Of a DNA stretch of 64,000 bases, positions 37,101-45,744 are shown piece by piece. Position numbers and translations under genes: made by a program. Below the pieces are notes generated by a model that was not told the DNA's origin, did no database searches, and saw only the letters and a list, made by a program, of their open reading frames with translations. The DNA lies in assembly GCF_014203045.1 (NCBI RefSeq), contig NZ_JACHIF010000013.1, forward strand, positions 62,001 to 126,000, in the 5' to 3' direction. This stretch comes from Prosthecobacter dejongeii. Lineage in GTDB: Bacteria > Verrucomicrobiota > Verrucomicrobiia > Verrucomicrobiales > Verrucomicrobiaceae. The number at the start of each line of letters is the position of its first letter. Position 1 is the stretch's first letter.

Positions 37101-38450
37101 TCAACTCAAAACAGGTTTACGCCCTGGGGCGGTGAGGGATAACTCCATTTCGCGGAGGGCACGCACGACCTCTGGGCGGACGATCATGCCAGGCCTGGCG
37201 TCCTTCATCTGGCGGATGGCGGCTTCGGTGGTGCCGCCGCTTTGCAGCAGCCACGCGCCCACAGCAGCGGCGGTGCGGGAGTAGCCAGCCTTGCAATGGA
37301 CAAAGACGATGCCGTCCTTACGCACGCGCTCGATGTATTCGGCCATGGCTTTGAGCTGATCCTGAGTGGGCGCGGTGAGATCTGCCACCGGCATGTTTTT
37401 ATAACCCGGCATGAGGCGAAAGGCCTCAGGCGCATCGAACTCGGCCGTGAGGTCCAGCACATCCGTGACGCCGGCTTCGAGGAGCTCAATCGCGGTGGCA
37501 TCATCTGGCAGCGGACCCATCCAGACGCGGGGAGTGAGTTGATTCCACTTCGCCGACTGGCGGCGGTAGTGCCACCAGGAAAGCTCTTGCCCGAGAAGCC
37601 AGGGGGCCAGCAGCCAGCGGGTGGTGGCAGGAAGGCGACCGCGTGTTTTTTTCAATACCGCCGCACCGATGCCCAAAGAAGCCGCTGCAACGGTGCCCAA
37701 AGCCGCAGCAGGCCAGGCCAAGAGGAGAGTCCACGGCAGAGTCAAACGACAGGCAAACAGGAGAACCACCGAGGCCGTCAGGTAATAAAACCCGATGCGC
37801 CGATTTGCGGTCGCCTTTTCCTCCTGGTCAGGAACGATGTGGAAGATGACCGCCGCGAGGACGAACCCACCCAACACATCCACCAGATGATGCTGCCATG
37901 TCAGCAAGGTGGAAACGCCAATGAGGCTGAACCAAATGTGTAGAACAATGCGCAATAGCCCCCTGGAATGCCGCGCGTAATGCACCGCCATGATCGTACG
38001 CAGGACGATGTGCAAACTTGGGAAAAGATTGTGCGGGGCATCCATCGCCTGGATGGCACGGAACCAGGGCTCGAACATCCCTTCCGTGATCTTGGGTCGT
38101 GCCCAGGCGAGTTCCAAAGGGATGATGAGAAAGCAGACACCCGCGATCACATTGGAAAGCACCAACCGCCGACGCAGCACACGCAGTTCTTGGCGATCTG
38201 AGCACAAAAAAGGCGCCACGACAAAAAAGGCATCGAGCGACCAATACGGGACGATCATCCACTCCACCACGGGGAACAGACGCTCCCAGCCAAAGGCCGC
38301 CGTTTGCACATCCGGCCGCAGCCCGGTGATCCAGTTGCTCGCATTGTAGATCACCAAAAACACCGCACTGGTCCACGCACTGACCCAGGCCGCCTGGAGG
38401 AAGGTAGGCCTGGCGGAAGATCCCTGGATCAGCATGGAACGGTCTTGCAT
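37101..38450 (-). CDS. YnbD-like fusion of PAP2 phosphatase and dual-specificity phosphatase
   Basis: 449 residues. The membrane part (about 1-300) has the PAP2 lipid phosphatase motifs ARPKITEG, FPSLH (about 135-139) and TWQHHLVDVLGG. The soluble C-terminal part (about 315-449) is a DSP/tyrosine-phosphatase domain with the active-site loop VHCKAGYSRTA (Cys-x5-Arg) and a preceding Asp in VADLTAPT. This two-domain layout is that of E. coli YnbD, encoded next to YnbC, as here. The substrate is unknown; a phospholipid or polyprenyl-phosphate is likely for the PAP2 half. ATG 38450 was chosen because the longer frame overlaps the YnbC-like gene. Confidence 0.85.
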   Translation of the reverse strand: MQDRSMLIQGSSARPTFLQAAWVSAWTSAVFLVIYNASNWITGLRPDVQTAAFGWERLFPVVEWMIVPYWSLDAFFVVAPFLCSDRQELRVLRRRLVLSNVIAGVCFLIIPLELAWARPKITEGMFEPWFRAIQAMDAPHNLFPSLHIVLRTIMAVHYARHSRGLLRIVLHIWFSLIGVSTLLTWQHHLVDVLGGFVLAAVIFHIVPDQEEKATANRRIGFYYLTASVVLLFACRLTLPWTLLLAWPAAALGTVAAASLGIGAAVLKKTRGRLPATTRWLLAPWLLGQELSWWHYRRQSAKWNQLTPRVWMGPLPDDATAIELLEAGVTDVLDLTAEFDAPEAFRLMPGYKNMPVADLTAPTQDQLKAMAEYIERVRKDGIVFVHCKAGYSRTAAAVGAWLLQSGGTTEAAIRQMKDARPGMIVRPEVVRALREMELSLTAPGRKPVLS

Positions 38451-38484
38451 GGAAGAAAGGCGGTACCCGAGATTGTAAAACGGG

Positions 38485-40224
38485 CTACAACTTTCGTGCC
38501 ACACTGATGGTAAAGATACCAGCAGGATCCGTCTCCTGGCGTTCTTTGATGAATCCGGCAGCCGTAACCAGGTCGTCCATTTCTTCCTGCGTCCGCCGCC
38601 GCATGATCCACGGCTGCCCCTCACGATTGGTCAAAACATGGGCAATGAATTTCAACTGCGGATGCCACGGCTGATTCGTGTACACCAAACGGGTGCCAGG
38701 GGGCATGGCATCGGCCAGACCACGCAGAGACTCCAGCACCGGAGCATTCGCATTAAAAAGCTCATACAGACCTGAGACTACGGCTACATCTGGCGCGGGA
38801 TTGAGTGCGGCTAACGAACTGCGAGCAAAGGCATCTGCCTGGACGAAGGTCACACGATCTGTTAGATCGAGATTTTCAGCCGTGGCTTTCGCCGTATCCA
38901 AATTCGGCTGCTGATAATCCCGTAAGACAGCAGTGACGGGCAGTTCTGGGTGATCATGCAACGTTTGCAAAATGTAGCGCCCGCCACCACAGGCGATGTC
39001 CACCAGATGCGGCCTGGACCCAGCCTGGGCGAGCACCTCCGCTAGCACCTTTTGCAGCATTTGCCCCCGCCAGCGGATGCCCGTCCAGCCTGGGCTTTCT
39101 AAATACGATTTATCCATGAACCAGCCGAGGATCAGCCGCCCGGAAGGTTTGTTTTGATAGACGTAATCCAGAGTGCGCCCAGAATCAAAACCCGCCTTCC
39201 AGCCCAGGTCAATGCCATGACTCAATCGGCCTAAGGTACCGAATACAAAGCGAGTCAAACGTGAGGAAAGGCAATCCCGCGAGGCCGCCAGCTCATCCCG
39301 CTCGCTGCGTGTGTGCCCCCGGATATCCGCATCTAGCAGCGGGGCCAGTTTAACCGGAGGTTTGACAAAAAGCCGCTCGGCAAAAGCTCGCACACGATTG
39401 AAGACCACCTCCCGCTGTGCCTCATGAAAGATGGCGTGGTAAAAACCATGCAGCGTGTGGAATTCCTTGTCCGCAGAGCCTAGACGCTCAAAGAACGCCC
39501 GCTGCGGCCCCGTCTGCACCACCCAGTCCTGAGTGGCGCTGAAAACGAGCGTGGGTACACGGATCGCCGCCGCATCTTCCACCACTCGCCGCGCGGTATC
39601 GAAGAGGTCCAGCAGGATGTTCACCGAGATCTCTTTGAAGATCGCCGGGTCTTCATTGTAGGCGCGCTGCTGCTCAGGATCATGTGTCAGCACGCGGGAT
39701 TTGACGTAGCTTTTCACCACACCACCCGGCAGCATTTTTTCTTTCAGGCGCAGCAGTGGCACAGCCAGCGGCACATAGAGTTTCACCTGAAAAGCAGGTG
39801 TGCCCAGCAACAGACCACGCAGACGCGGCGCATAATCATGCACCCAGGCTGCGGCCACCACAGCGCCTACGCTGTGAGCCACCAGCACGATGTCTTCCCT
39901 CGCAATCGCGTAAGTTTTTTCGATGTGTTGGAAAAACGCCTCCAGATCTCGGATGACGACGCCCAAATTTTCCGCCCCACCACGCGGACCTGGAGACTGG
40001 CCGTGGCCACGCTGATCCCAGGCAAACAGGGCGGTGTCTGGCATATCCAGAGCTTTAGCTAGCTCCAGCATTCGGCCGGAGTGTTCGTGCCCCCGGTGCA
40101 TGATCACGATGGCCTGTTTGGCTTGATAAAAGGGTAACCAGGCGCGGTAAAACAGTTCGGCTCCGTCATGGGAGGCAAAGGTGTGCTCGGTCATCTGGGA
40201 AGATGGTGTAGGAATAGTCGTCAT
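38485..40224 (-). CDS. YnbC-like fusion of alpha/beta hydrolase and SAM methyltransferase
   Basis: 579 residues. The N-terminal half (about 1-295) is an alpha/beta hydrolase of the monoacylglycerol-lipase type: WDQRGHGQS, then the nucleophile elbow VAHSVGAV, then Asp and His in TQDWVV and GFYHAIFHE. The C-terminal half (about 385-579) is a class I methyltransferase with motif I VDIACGGGRYIL and VTFVQADAF. E. coli YnbC has the same fusion, and its operon ynbABCD includes phospholipid-synthesis-like proteins. ynbA and ynbB homologues are absent here. A lipid or lysolipid substrate is inferred. It is the first gene of the minus-strand unit and divergent from the Aas-like gene. Confidence 0.85.
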   Translation of the reverse strand: MTTIPTPSSQMTEHTFASHDGAELFYRAWLPFYQAKQAIVIMHRGHEHSGRMLELAKALDMPDTALFAWDQRGHGQSPGPRGGAENLGVVIRDLEAFFQHIEKTYAIAREDIVLVAHSVGAVVAAAWVHDYAPRLRGLLLGTPAFQVKLYVPLAVPLLRLKEKMLPGGVVKSYVKSRVLTHDPEQQRAYNEDPAIFKEISVNILLDLFDTARRVVEDAAAIRVPTLVFSATQDWVVQTGPQRAFFERLGSADKEFHTLHGFYHAIFHEAQREVVFNRVRAFAERLFVKPPVKLAPLLDADIRGHTRSERDELAASRDCLSSRLTRFVFGTLGRLSHGIDLGWKAGFDSGRTLDYVYQNKPSGRLILGWFMDKSYLESPGWTGIRWRGQMLQKVLAEVLAQAGSRPHLVDIACGGGRYILQTLHDHPELPVTAVLRDYQQPNLDTAKATAENLDLTDRVTFVQADAFARSSLAALNPAPDVAVVSGLYELFNANAPVLESLRGLADAMPPGTRLVYTNQPWHPQLKFIAHVLTNREGQPWIMRRRTQEEMDDLVTAAGFIKERQETDPAGIFTISVARKL

Positions 40225-40399
40225 AGCAAGTGAGGATTCAGCTCTTTCCAGCCAGGGCCGGTGAGTTCACACCCGCATGCGCAGAAGCAGCGCCGATAGG
40301 ATCAAAATAAATGGTTATCTCTGTGATGATCCTTTTCCCGCTGGAAATGCGCAGGGTTCATCGCTTACACTTCACTTCACCCCCTCGCCTCCTCTCGCC

Positions 40400-42589
40400 A
40401 TGCCTACGGACAAGCCAGTTTCGCTGAAACACCTCACCCTTTTGGGGAAAGAAAATCTGCCTGCAAACGGTGGCTATCTCATCCTCCCCACCCGCCTCAG
40501 CTATCTGGACCTCATGCGTCTAGAAACCTTTCTGGAAGGGCAGACGGTGGTGTATCTCTTCGAGGAAGGTGCAGCTCTGTCCCCCCAACTCAAAGCGCAC
40601 GTGGACCAGGATACTGTCCGCGTTCTTGTCATTCCCGCGAACCTCACCGATGCTCACGCTTACAGAAAAGCAGTGACCAGCGAGATCGAAAAAGGCTCCG
40701 TTGTCATTTATCTTCCTGCCGAGGCGGCTACCACAAATGCCCCACTGACCACCGTCCCAGGAGCCAAGTTGGAATTCTTGCTCAAGGCCGCCTGTCCGGT
40801 GCTGCCCTTGTTCGTTCAACCCAAGGGCGAGATTACCCTCAGCATCGACGGTCATTGCGATGAAAGCTTCGTCTTCATGGCGATGGCTCCTCTCATTTCA
40901 GGAGATGACATCACCCTGGCCGCCTACCAAGAAGCGCTTTTTGTCCTCGCAGACCAGGCTTTTAGTCAACACCCTGGTCTGGACACTCATTTAGCCTACG
41001 CCTTGATTCAGGGGCTCAAACGCAACGGCACCCGCAACAAGGTCGTGGATGGCAAAGATGAAAGTGAGCTGGGTTACGATAAGGTTTTAGCAGTCGCCAT
41101 CGCGCTTTCGAAAGTCATCAAGGCTGAGACTAACAAAAAGCGCGTAGGCATCATCCTTCCTCCAGGGCGAGGTGGACTCATCGCCAATGTCGCGGTGCTT
41201 CTCGCTGGCAAAATTCCGGTCAATCTCAACTTCACTGCAGGACGCACCTCGGTGGAGTTTGCCATCAAAGCTGCAGATCTAGATCGGTTCATCACCGCAG
41301 ATATCTTTGTGCGGAAGATGCAAAGCTTTCCCTGGCCGCCGATGAAGCAGCTCATGCTCATCGAGCGAATCCTGCCGAAGTTGAAGACCCAAATCGTCGT
41401 TTGGCTGGCTCTGAGCAAAGTCCTCCCCGCAGCCATCCTAGCCAGCGTTCTAGGCGTCCCCAAAAAAGGTGGTCGGGAAGAGGCCATCCTTTTATTCACC
41501 AGCGGTAGCTCGGGCAATCCGAAAGGTGTCGCCCTCACCCACCGGAATGTGATGGCCAACGTCATCCAGTTCAGCAGCCGTCTGGGCATGGACTCCAAGG
41601 ACAGCATCCTCGGCAGCCTGCCTCTTTTCCACAGTTTCGGCTGCACCGTCACCCTCTGGTACCCCATCATCAGCGGCCTGAATTTGGTCACCTATCCGAG
41701 CCCCCTGGAGACGAAGAAACTAGGAGAGTTGATCGAAAAACATCGTGTCACCCTCATGATCGCCACTCCCACTTTCCTGCGCGGCTATCTGCGCGGGGTG
41801 AACCGGGAGTCGCTAGCCTCTTTGAAGATGGTCGTCACCGGAGCTGAAAAACTCCCCCCCACCGTCTCCAGTGCCTTTGAGCAACGCTTCGACAAAAAAG
41901 TCTTCGAGGGCTACGGCCTCACTGAGACCTCCCCGGTCTCCAACGTCAACTTGCCAGACCCTGTGCCTCTGGGTCATGAAGACAACGGTTACGTCTGGAT
42001 TCCCTGCCACCGCCCAGGCAGTGTCGGGCATTTAATTCCGGGCCTTGCGGTACGCATCACCCATCCCGAAACGAACGAACCTCAGTCGCTTCATTCCAGC
42101 GGCATGATTTGGTTCAAAGGCACCAACGTCTTTGAAGGTTATCTCAATGATCCTAAACGCACCGCCGAAGTTTTCGATAACGATGGATGGTTCCGGACGG
42201 GAGATATTGGCCGCGTGGACATGGACGGTTTCCTTTACATTGAAGGTCGCCTCAGCCGCTTCTCGAAAATCGGCGGAGAAATGGTGCCGCATGAAACGGT
42301 GGAGGAAGCCCTGATCAAAGCCATGGGCCTGGAGAATGAAAGCTCCAGGAAGATCGCCGTTGTCGGTATCCCCGATCAGGAAAGAGGTGAAGCCTTGATT
42401 CTCCTCACAGCCATCCCTGGAGGTCCTGAGCACCAGGAAATTCTCGATCTGCGCTACCGCTTGCTCGAGAAAGGCATGCCGCCGCTATGGATCCCTAAAA
42501 AGATGATTCGCGTATCCGACATTCCGATCCTTTCTTCTGGAAAACTGGATGTCCAAAACTGTGAGAAGATCGCCAAAGGTGGAGCTTAA
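40400..42589 (+). CDS. Aas-like acyl-ACP synthetase with degenerate acyltransferase domain
   Basis: 729 residues. The C-terminal two thirds is an AMP-forming acyl-activating (ANL) domain with P-loop LLFTSGSSGNPKGVALTH (about 370), GYGLTETSPV (about 505) and WFRTGDIG (about 600), then the terminal Lys-containing SSGKLDVQN. The first 210 residues align with the PlsC domain of Aas, but the HX4D motif reads PTRLSYLD (His to Arg) and the EGR motif reads PAEAATT. Acyl transfer from this half is therefore unlikely. The 729-residue size and layout match Aas (about 719). The frame opens at 40277, but ATG 40400 matches the domain start. It is divergent from the YnbC/YnbD unit. Confidence 0.82.
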   Translation: MPTDKPVSLKHLTLLGKENLPANGGYLILPTRLSYLDLMRLETFLEGQTVVYLFEEGAALSPQLKAHVDQDTVRVLVIPANLTDAHAYRKAVTSEIEKGSVVIYLPAEAATTNAPLTTVPGAKLEFLLKAACPVLPLFVQPKGEITLSIDGHCDESFVFMAMAPLISGDDITLAAYQEALFVLADQAFSQHPGLDTHLAYALIQGLKRNGTRNKVVDGKDESELGYDKVLAVAIALSKVIKAETNKKRVGIILPPGRGGLIANVAVLLAGKIPVNLNFTAGRTSVEFAIKAADLDRFITADIFVRKMQSFPWPPMKQLMLIERILPKLKTQIVVWLALSKVLPAAILASVLGVPKKGGREEAILLFTSGSSGNPKGVALTHRNVMANVIQFSSRLGMDSKDSILGSLPLFHSFGCTVTLWYPIISGLNLVTYPSPLETKKLGELIEKHRVTLMIATPTFLRGYLRGVNRESLASLKMVVTGAEKLPPTVSSAFEQRFDKKVFEGYGLTETSPVSNVNLPDPVPLGHEDNGYVWIPCHRPGSVGHLIPGLAVRITHPETNEPQSLHSSGMIWFKGTNVFEGYLNDPKRTAEVFDNDGWFRTGDIGRVDMDGFLYIEGRLSRFSKIGGEMVPHETVEEALIKAMGLENESSRKIAVVGIPDQERGEALILLTAIPGGPEHQEILDLRYRLLEKGMPPLWIPKKMIRVSDIPILSSGKLDVQNCEKIAKGGA

Positions 42590-42729
42590 ATCATAGCCTT
42601 TCATCCAGAGGCCGGAGCCAACGATTTTCATGCGGGCAAGGTGATGGATAAATCCATCGCCTAACTCGCATGATCATGGAGCATTCTGGCACAGACATTT
42701 CAGGCTTGTCTTAAAGGTGTGATTTTTTT

Positions 42730-42749
42730 AGCCTAACGGCGTTTAGGCT
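42730..42749. promoter_or_regulatory. Inverted repeat in the sugar dehydrogenase leader
   Basis: AGCCTAA (42730-42736) and TTAGGCT (42743-42749) form a 7-bp dyad with a 6-base loop, 32 bases before the ATG. It is preceded by a run of Ts. It could be an operator or a leader hairpin. Confidence 0.4.
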
Positions 42750-42781
42750 CTGGCAACCAACCTGCCCTACCCATTCTCACC

Positions 42782-44152
42782 ATGAAAATCAAACCTGCCT
42801 TGCTGACCCTGCTCGCGCTTCTCACGGCTCCCGCTTTTGCCGCAGAAATCAAACCCGCACAGCCAGGAGGGAAACTCCCAGGGAACATCTCGGTCAGTCT
42901 CGTCAAAGTGGCCGATGACTTGGTGGATCCCGTCAGCGTGGCAGCGCCCAATGACGGCACTGGCCGCATCTTCGTGGTGGAGCGCCCTGGCGTCATCCAA
43001 ATCATCAAAGACGGCAAGAAGACAAAGCGCCCGTTCTTGGACCTCAAGGACAAAACCATCTCGTCATTCTTGGAGTTAGGCATGTTCAGCATGGCCTTCC
43101 ACCCAGACTTCAAAAGCAATGGCAAAGTCTATGTCGCCTATGCTGACCTTTGGTTCAATGGTGCCACCATGGTGACCGAATTCACCGTCTCGAAAAGCAA
43201 TCCAGATCGCCTGGATCCTGAGACTGCGAAGGTGATCATGCAGATCGACTTTCCCTACTGCAACCATCACGGTGGCCAGATCGCCTTCGGTCCAGATGGC
43301 TACCTTTATATCGGTGTGGGCGATGGGGGCTGGGAGGGTGATGTCATCAACGCCGGTCAAGATCTGCACACTTGGTTAGGCAAGATGCTGCGCATTGACG
43401 TCAACAAATCCAGCGCAGACCGCGCCTACGACATCCCCAAGGACAATCCTTTCATCACACCGCTGCAGCAGATGACGCTCTTTGGAGTCAGTGAAGAAGC
43501 CTTCTCCAAAGTCCGCCCCAAAGCCAAACCCGAAATCTGGTCTTACGGCCTGCGTAATCCCTGGACCTTCAGCTTTGACTCCAAGACTGGAGATCTTTTC
43601 ATCGCCGACATCGGTCAAAATCACTGGGAAGAAATCAACATGCAGCCCGCCAGCAGCAAAGGCGGCGAAAACTACGGCTGGAAGTTCATGTGCGGCAGCC
43701 ATCCCTTCCCCATGATTTTGAAAAAGAATCCAGATGGCACCGAGACTGCGGTGGATCCTGAAAATTATCCCAAAGTAGGCGTGCAACCCATCGCGGAATA
43801 CAGTCATGTGGATCAGGGCATCTGCGTCATCAATCTGGGCATCTACCGCGGTGCCGAGTATCCCGAACTGGAAGGCACCTACTTCTCCGCTGACTGGGGC
43901 AGTGGCAAGGTCTGGGGCATGCAGCAGGTGGACGGCAAATGGCAGATGCAGGAGCTGCTAGACCTCGCCGATGGCATCCGCCCCACGGGCAGCGGCACCG
44001 GTCCAGATGGTGCCATCTACCTTACCCACGCCACCGCCAACTACGGCGGCCCTGTGGACCCCTACACCAGCGAGCGCGGAGCCCTGTGGAAAATCGTCCC
44101 CACCGCCAAAGTGGCTAAAGACGCCGTCACCGCTCCTGTCGCAGCCAAGTAA
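42782..44152 (+). CDS. Periplasmic PQQ-type sugar dehydrogenase (GSDH/Asd family)
   Basis: 456 residues with a signal peptide (PALLTLLALLTAPAFA). The mature protein is a six-bladed propeller of the glucose/sorbosone dehydrogenase family: FVVERPGVIQII, FLELGMFSMAFHPDF, CNHHGGQIAFGPDGYLYIGVGDGG (His and PQQ pocket) and FIADIGQNHWEEIN, NYGWKFMCG. These enzymes oxidise sugars or other alcohols with PQQ (some members have no cofactor). It is immediately upstream of a cupredoxin gene and an esterase, all exported, so electrons could pass to the cupredoxin. A hairpin terminator lies between it and the next gene. Confidence 0.88.
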   Translation: MKIKPALLTLLALLTAPAFAAEIKPAQPGGKLPGNISVSLVKVADDLVDPVSVAAPNDGTGRIFVVERPGVIQIIKDGKKTKRPFLDLKDKTISSFLELGMFSMAFHPDFKSNGKVYVAYADLWFNGATMVTEFTVSKSNPDRLDPETAKVIMQIDFPYCNHHGGQIAFGPDGYLYIGVGDGGWEGDVINAGQDLHTWLGKMLRIDVNKSSADRAYDIPKDNPFITPLQQMTLFGVSEEAFSKVRPKAKPEIWSYGLRNPWTFSFDSKTGDLFIADIGQNHWEEINMQPASSKGGENYGWKFMCGSHPFPMILKKNPDGTETAVDPENYPKVGVQPIAEYSHVDQGICVINLGIYRGAEYPELEGTYFSADWGSGKVWGMQQVDGKWQMQELLDLADGIRPTGSGTGPDGAIYLTHATANYGGPVDPYTSERGALWKIVPTAKVAKDAVTAPVAAK

Positions 44153-44173
44153 AAGCCGACGACGACTCCTCTC

Positions 44174-44213
44174 AAAAACACACGGAAAGGCCTCCGCTTT
44201 TCCGTGTGTTTTC
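44174..44213 (+). terminator. Terminator after the sugar dehydrogenase
   Basis: AAAACACACGGAAA (44175-44188) pairs with TTTCCGTGTGTTTT (44199-44212) over 14 bp. The next gene starts only 19 bases downstream, so read-through or an internal promoter must supply it. Confidence 0.85.
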
Positions 44214-44230
44214 ACCCCTTTTGCATTGCC

Positions 44231-44812
44231 ATGTTCCTTCGTCTATTGCTCCCCATTTTGGGCTTTGCCACGTTCTCCCTCGCTCAATCCACGCCTCCAG
44301 CTCATGATCATAGCACTGAGATTCCAGGTCTCAAAAAAGAGCTGTTCGCGGGCATCACCTCGGAGGATCTCTTGAAACTGGGTGAAGGCCCAAAGAGCGT
44401 CAAAGTCACTCTCGTAGCCACTTTCAATGCCGCCAACTACGGCATGAATTTCAATGGCTACTCCCATGGCAAAGCCGTGCTCACCATCCCCACTGGCTGG
44501 CGAGTCCACGTCACCTTCATCAATCCCAGCCCCATTCCCCACAGCGCCATTGTGATCGAAAAAGGTGACACCAAAAAGCTCCAAGCACCCGAGCCTTACT
44601 TTGCTGGTGGTGCTACCCCGAAACACCTCACAGGCATGACCCTGGGCAAGGCAGATTTTACCTTTGTCCCGGATGAAGCGGGTGAATTCGCCCTCGCCTG
44701 CGGCTTTCCCGCACACGCAGTCGCCGGCCACTGGGTCAGCCTGATCATCAGCGATGAGGCCACAGTTCCCACCTTGCAACTGGGCGACCAAGCTGCGAAA
44801 GAAGTGAAATAG
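44231..44812 (+). CDS. Sulfocyanin-like blue copper protein
   Basis: 193 residues with a signal peptide (LLLPILGFATFSLAQ). The cupredoxin domain has GMNFNGYSHGKAVLTIPTG and the copper-site residues His in PIPHSAIVIE (about 106), then Cys and His in ACGFPAHAVAGHW (about 160-170). Sulfocyanins use Cys-x4-His-x4-Met; here the position of the axial Met is His. It sits between the sugar dehydrogenase and an esterase and could carry electrons in the periplasm. The frame opens at 44204, but the ATG at 44231 starts the signal peptide. Confidence 0.78.
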   Translation: MFLRLLLPILGFATFSLAQSTPPAHDHSTEIPGLKKELFAGITSEDLLKLGEGPKSVKVTLVATFNAANYGMNFNGYSHGKAVLTIPTGWRVHVTFINPSPIPHSAIVIEKGDTKKLQAPEPYFAGGATPKHLTGMTLGKADFTFVPDEAGEFALACGFPAHAVAGHWVSLIISDEATVPTLQLGDQAAKEVK

Positions 44813-44870
44813 TCCCCAGACTTCTCAGTCTTTAATAGCACCGTTTCACTCATTTCCCCCCTTCCTCGTC

Positions 44871-45731
44871 ATGCGTCTTCTCGCCAGTTTGTTACTTCTT
44901 TTAGGTTCCTCGGCTTACGCCATGGATGACTACAAACTGACACCCCTCTCCCAAGAGAAACCGGATGTCGCCAAAGGCCGCGTCATTGCCATGCCTGCGC
45001 ATGAATCAAAGATCTATCCAGGAACCGTACGCGATTGGTGGCTCTACATTCCTGCCCAATACAAAGCGGAGCAACCCGCCAACCTCATGGTCTTTCAGGA
45101 CGGTCATGATTACGTCGGGCTCAAAGGAGCTTGGCGCGTCCCCACAGTCTTTGACAACCTCATCGCCAGTGGCGACATGGCACCCACCATCGCCATCTTT
45201 ATCAATCCAGGCCATGCGATCTCCAGTCCCAAACCCGCCAGCGCCTGGAAAAACAACAACCGCAGCAAAGAATACAATACGTTAGGCAGCACCTACGCCA
45301 CCTTCCTGTTAGAGGAAATCATCCCTCAAGTCACCAAAGACTACCGCCTGACAGACAACCCTGAAGGCTGGGCTCTCGCAGGTGCCAGCAGCGGCGCCAT
45401 TTGTGCCTTCACCGTCGCTTGGGAGCGCCCAGATAAATTCCGCAAAGTCTTCTCCACCATCGGCAGTTATGTGGACCTCGCCGGTGGCCATGTGTATCCC
45501 TACGTCATCCGCATCACCGAGCGTAAACCCCTGCGTATTTATCTCCAAGATGGGGCGAATGATCTCGACAATCCCTTTGGCAACTGGCCTCTAGCCAATC
45601 AACAGATGGACAAAGCCCTGACCTTCATGGGCTATGATCACCACTTTGAATTCGGTGACGGCCAGCACAACAGCAAGCACGGAGCGTCTCTTTTCCCTGA
45701 AGCCATGAAGTGGCTGTGGCGCAAACAATGA
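44871..45731 (+). CDS. Secreted esterase of the enterochelin-esterase (alpha/beta hydrolase) type
   Basis: 286 residues with a signal peptide (LLASLLLLLGSSAYA). Family features are VFQDGHDYVG, NRSKEYN, the nucleophile elbow AGASSGAICAF (about 170), the acid in DGANDLDN and the His in GQHNSKHG. Members hydrolyse siderophore or carbohydrate (feruloyl, acetyl) esters. The neighbouring sugar dehydrogenase suggests carbohydrate esters, but no siderophore genes are seen. It is convergent with the AI-2E-type permease gene. Confidence 0.85.
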   Translation: MRLLASLLLLLGSSAYAMDDYKLTPLSQEKPDVAKGRVIAMPAHESKIYPGTVRDWWLYIPAQYKAEQPANLMVFQDGHDYVGLKGAWRVPTVFDNLIASGDMAPTIAIFINPGHAISSPKPASAWKNNNRSKEYNTLGSTYATFLLEEIIPQVTKDYRLTDNPEGWALAGASSGAICAFTVAWERPDKFRKVFSTIGSYVDLAGGHVYPYVIRITERKPLRIYLQDGANDLDNPFGNWPLANQQMDKALTFMGYDHHFEFGDGQHNSKHGASLFPEAMKWLWRKQ

Positions 45732-45744
45732 GAAGCCTAGAGGG

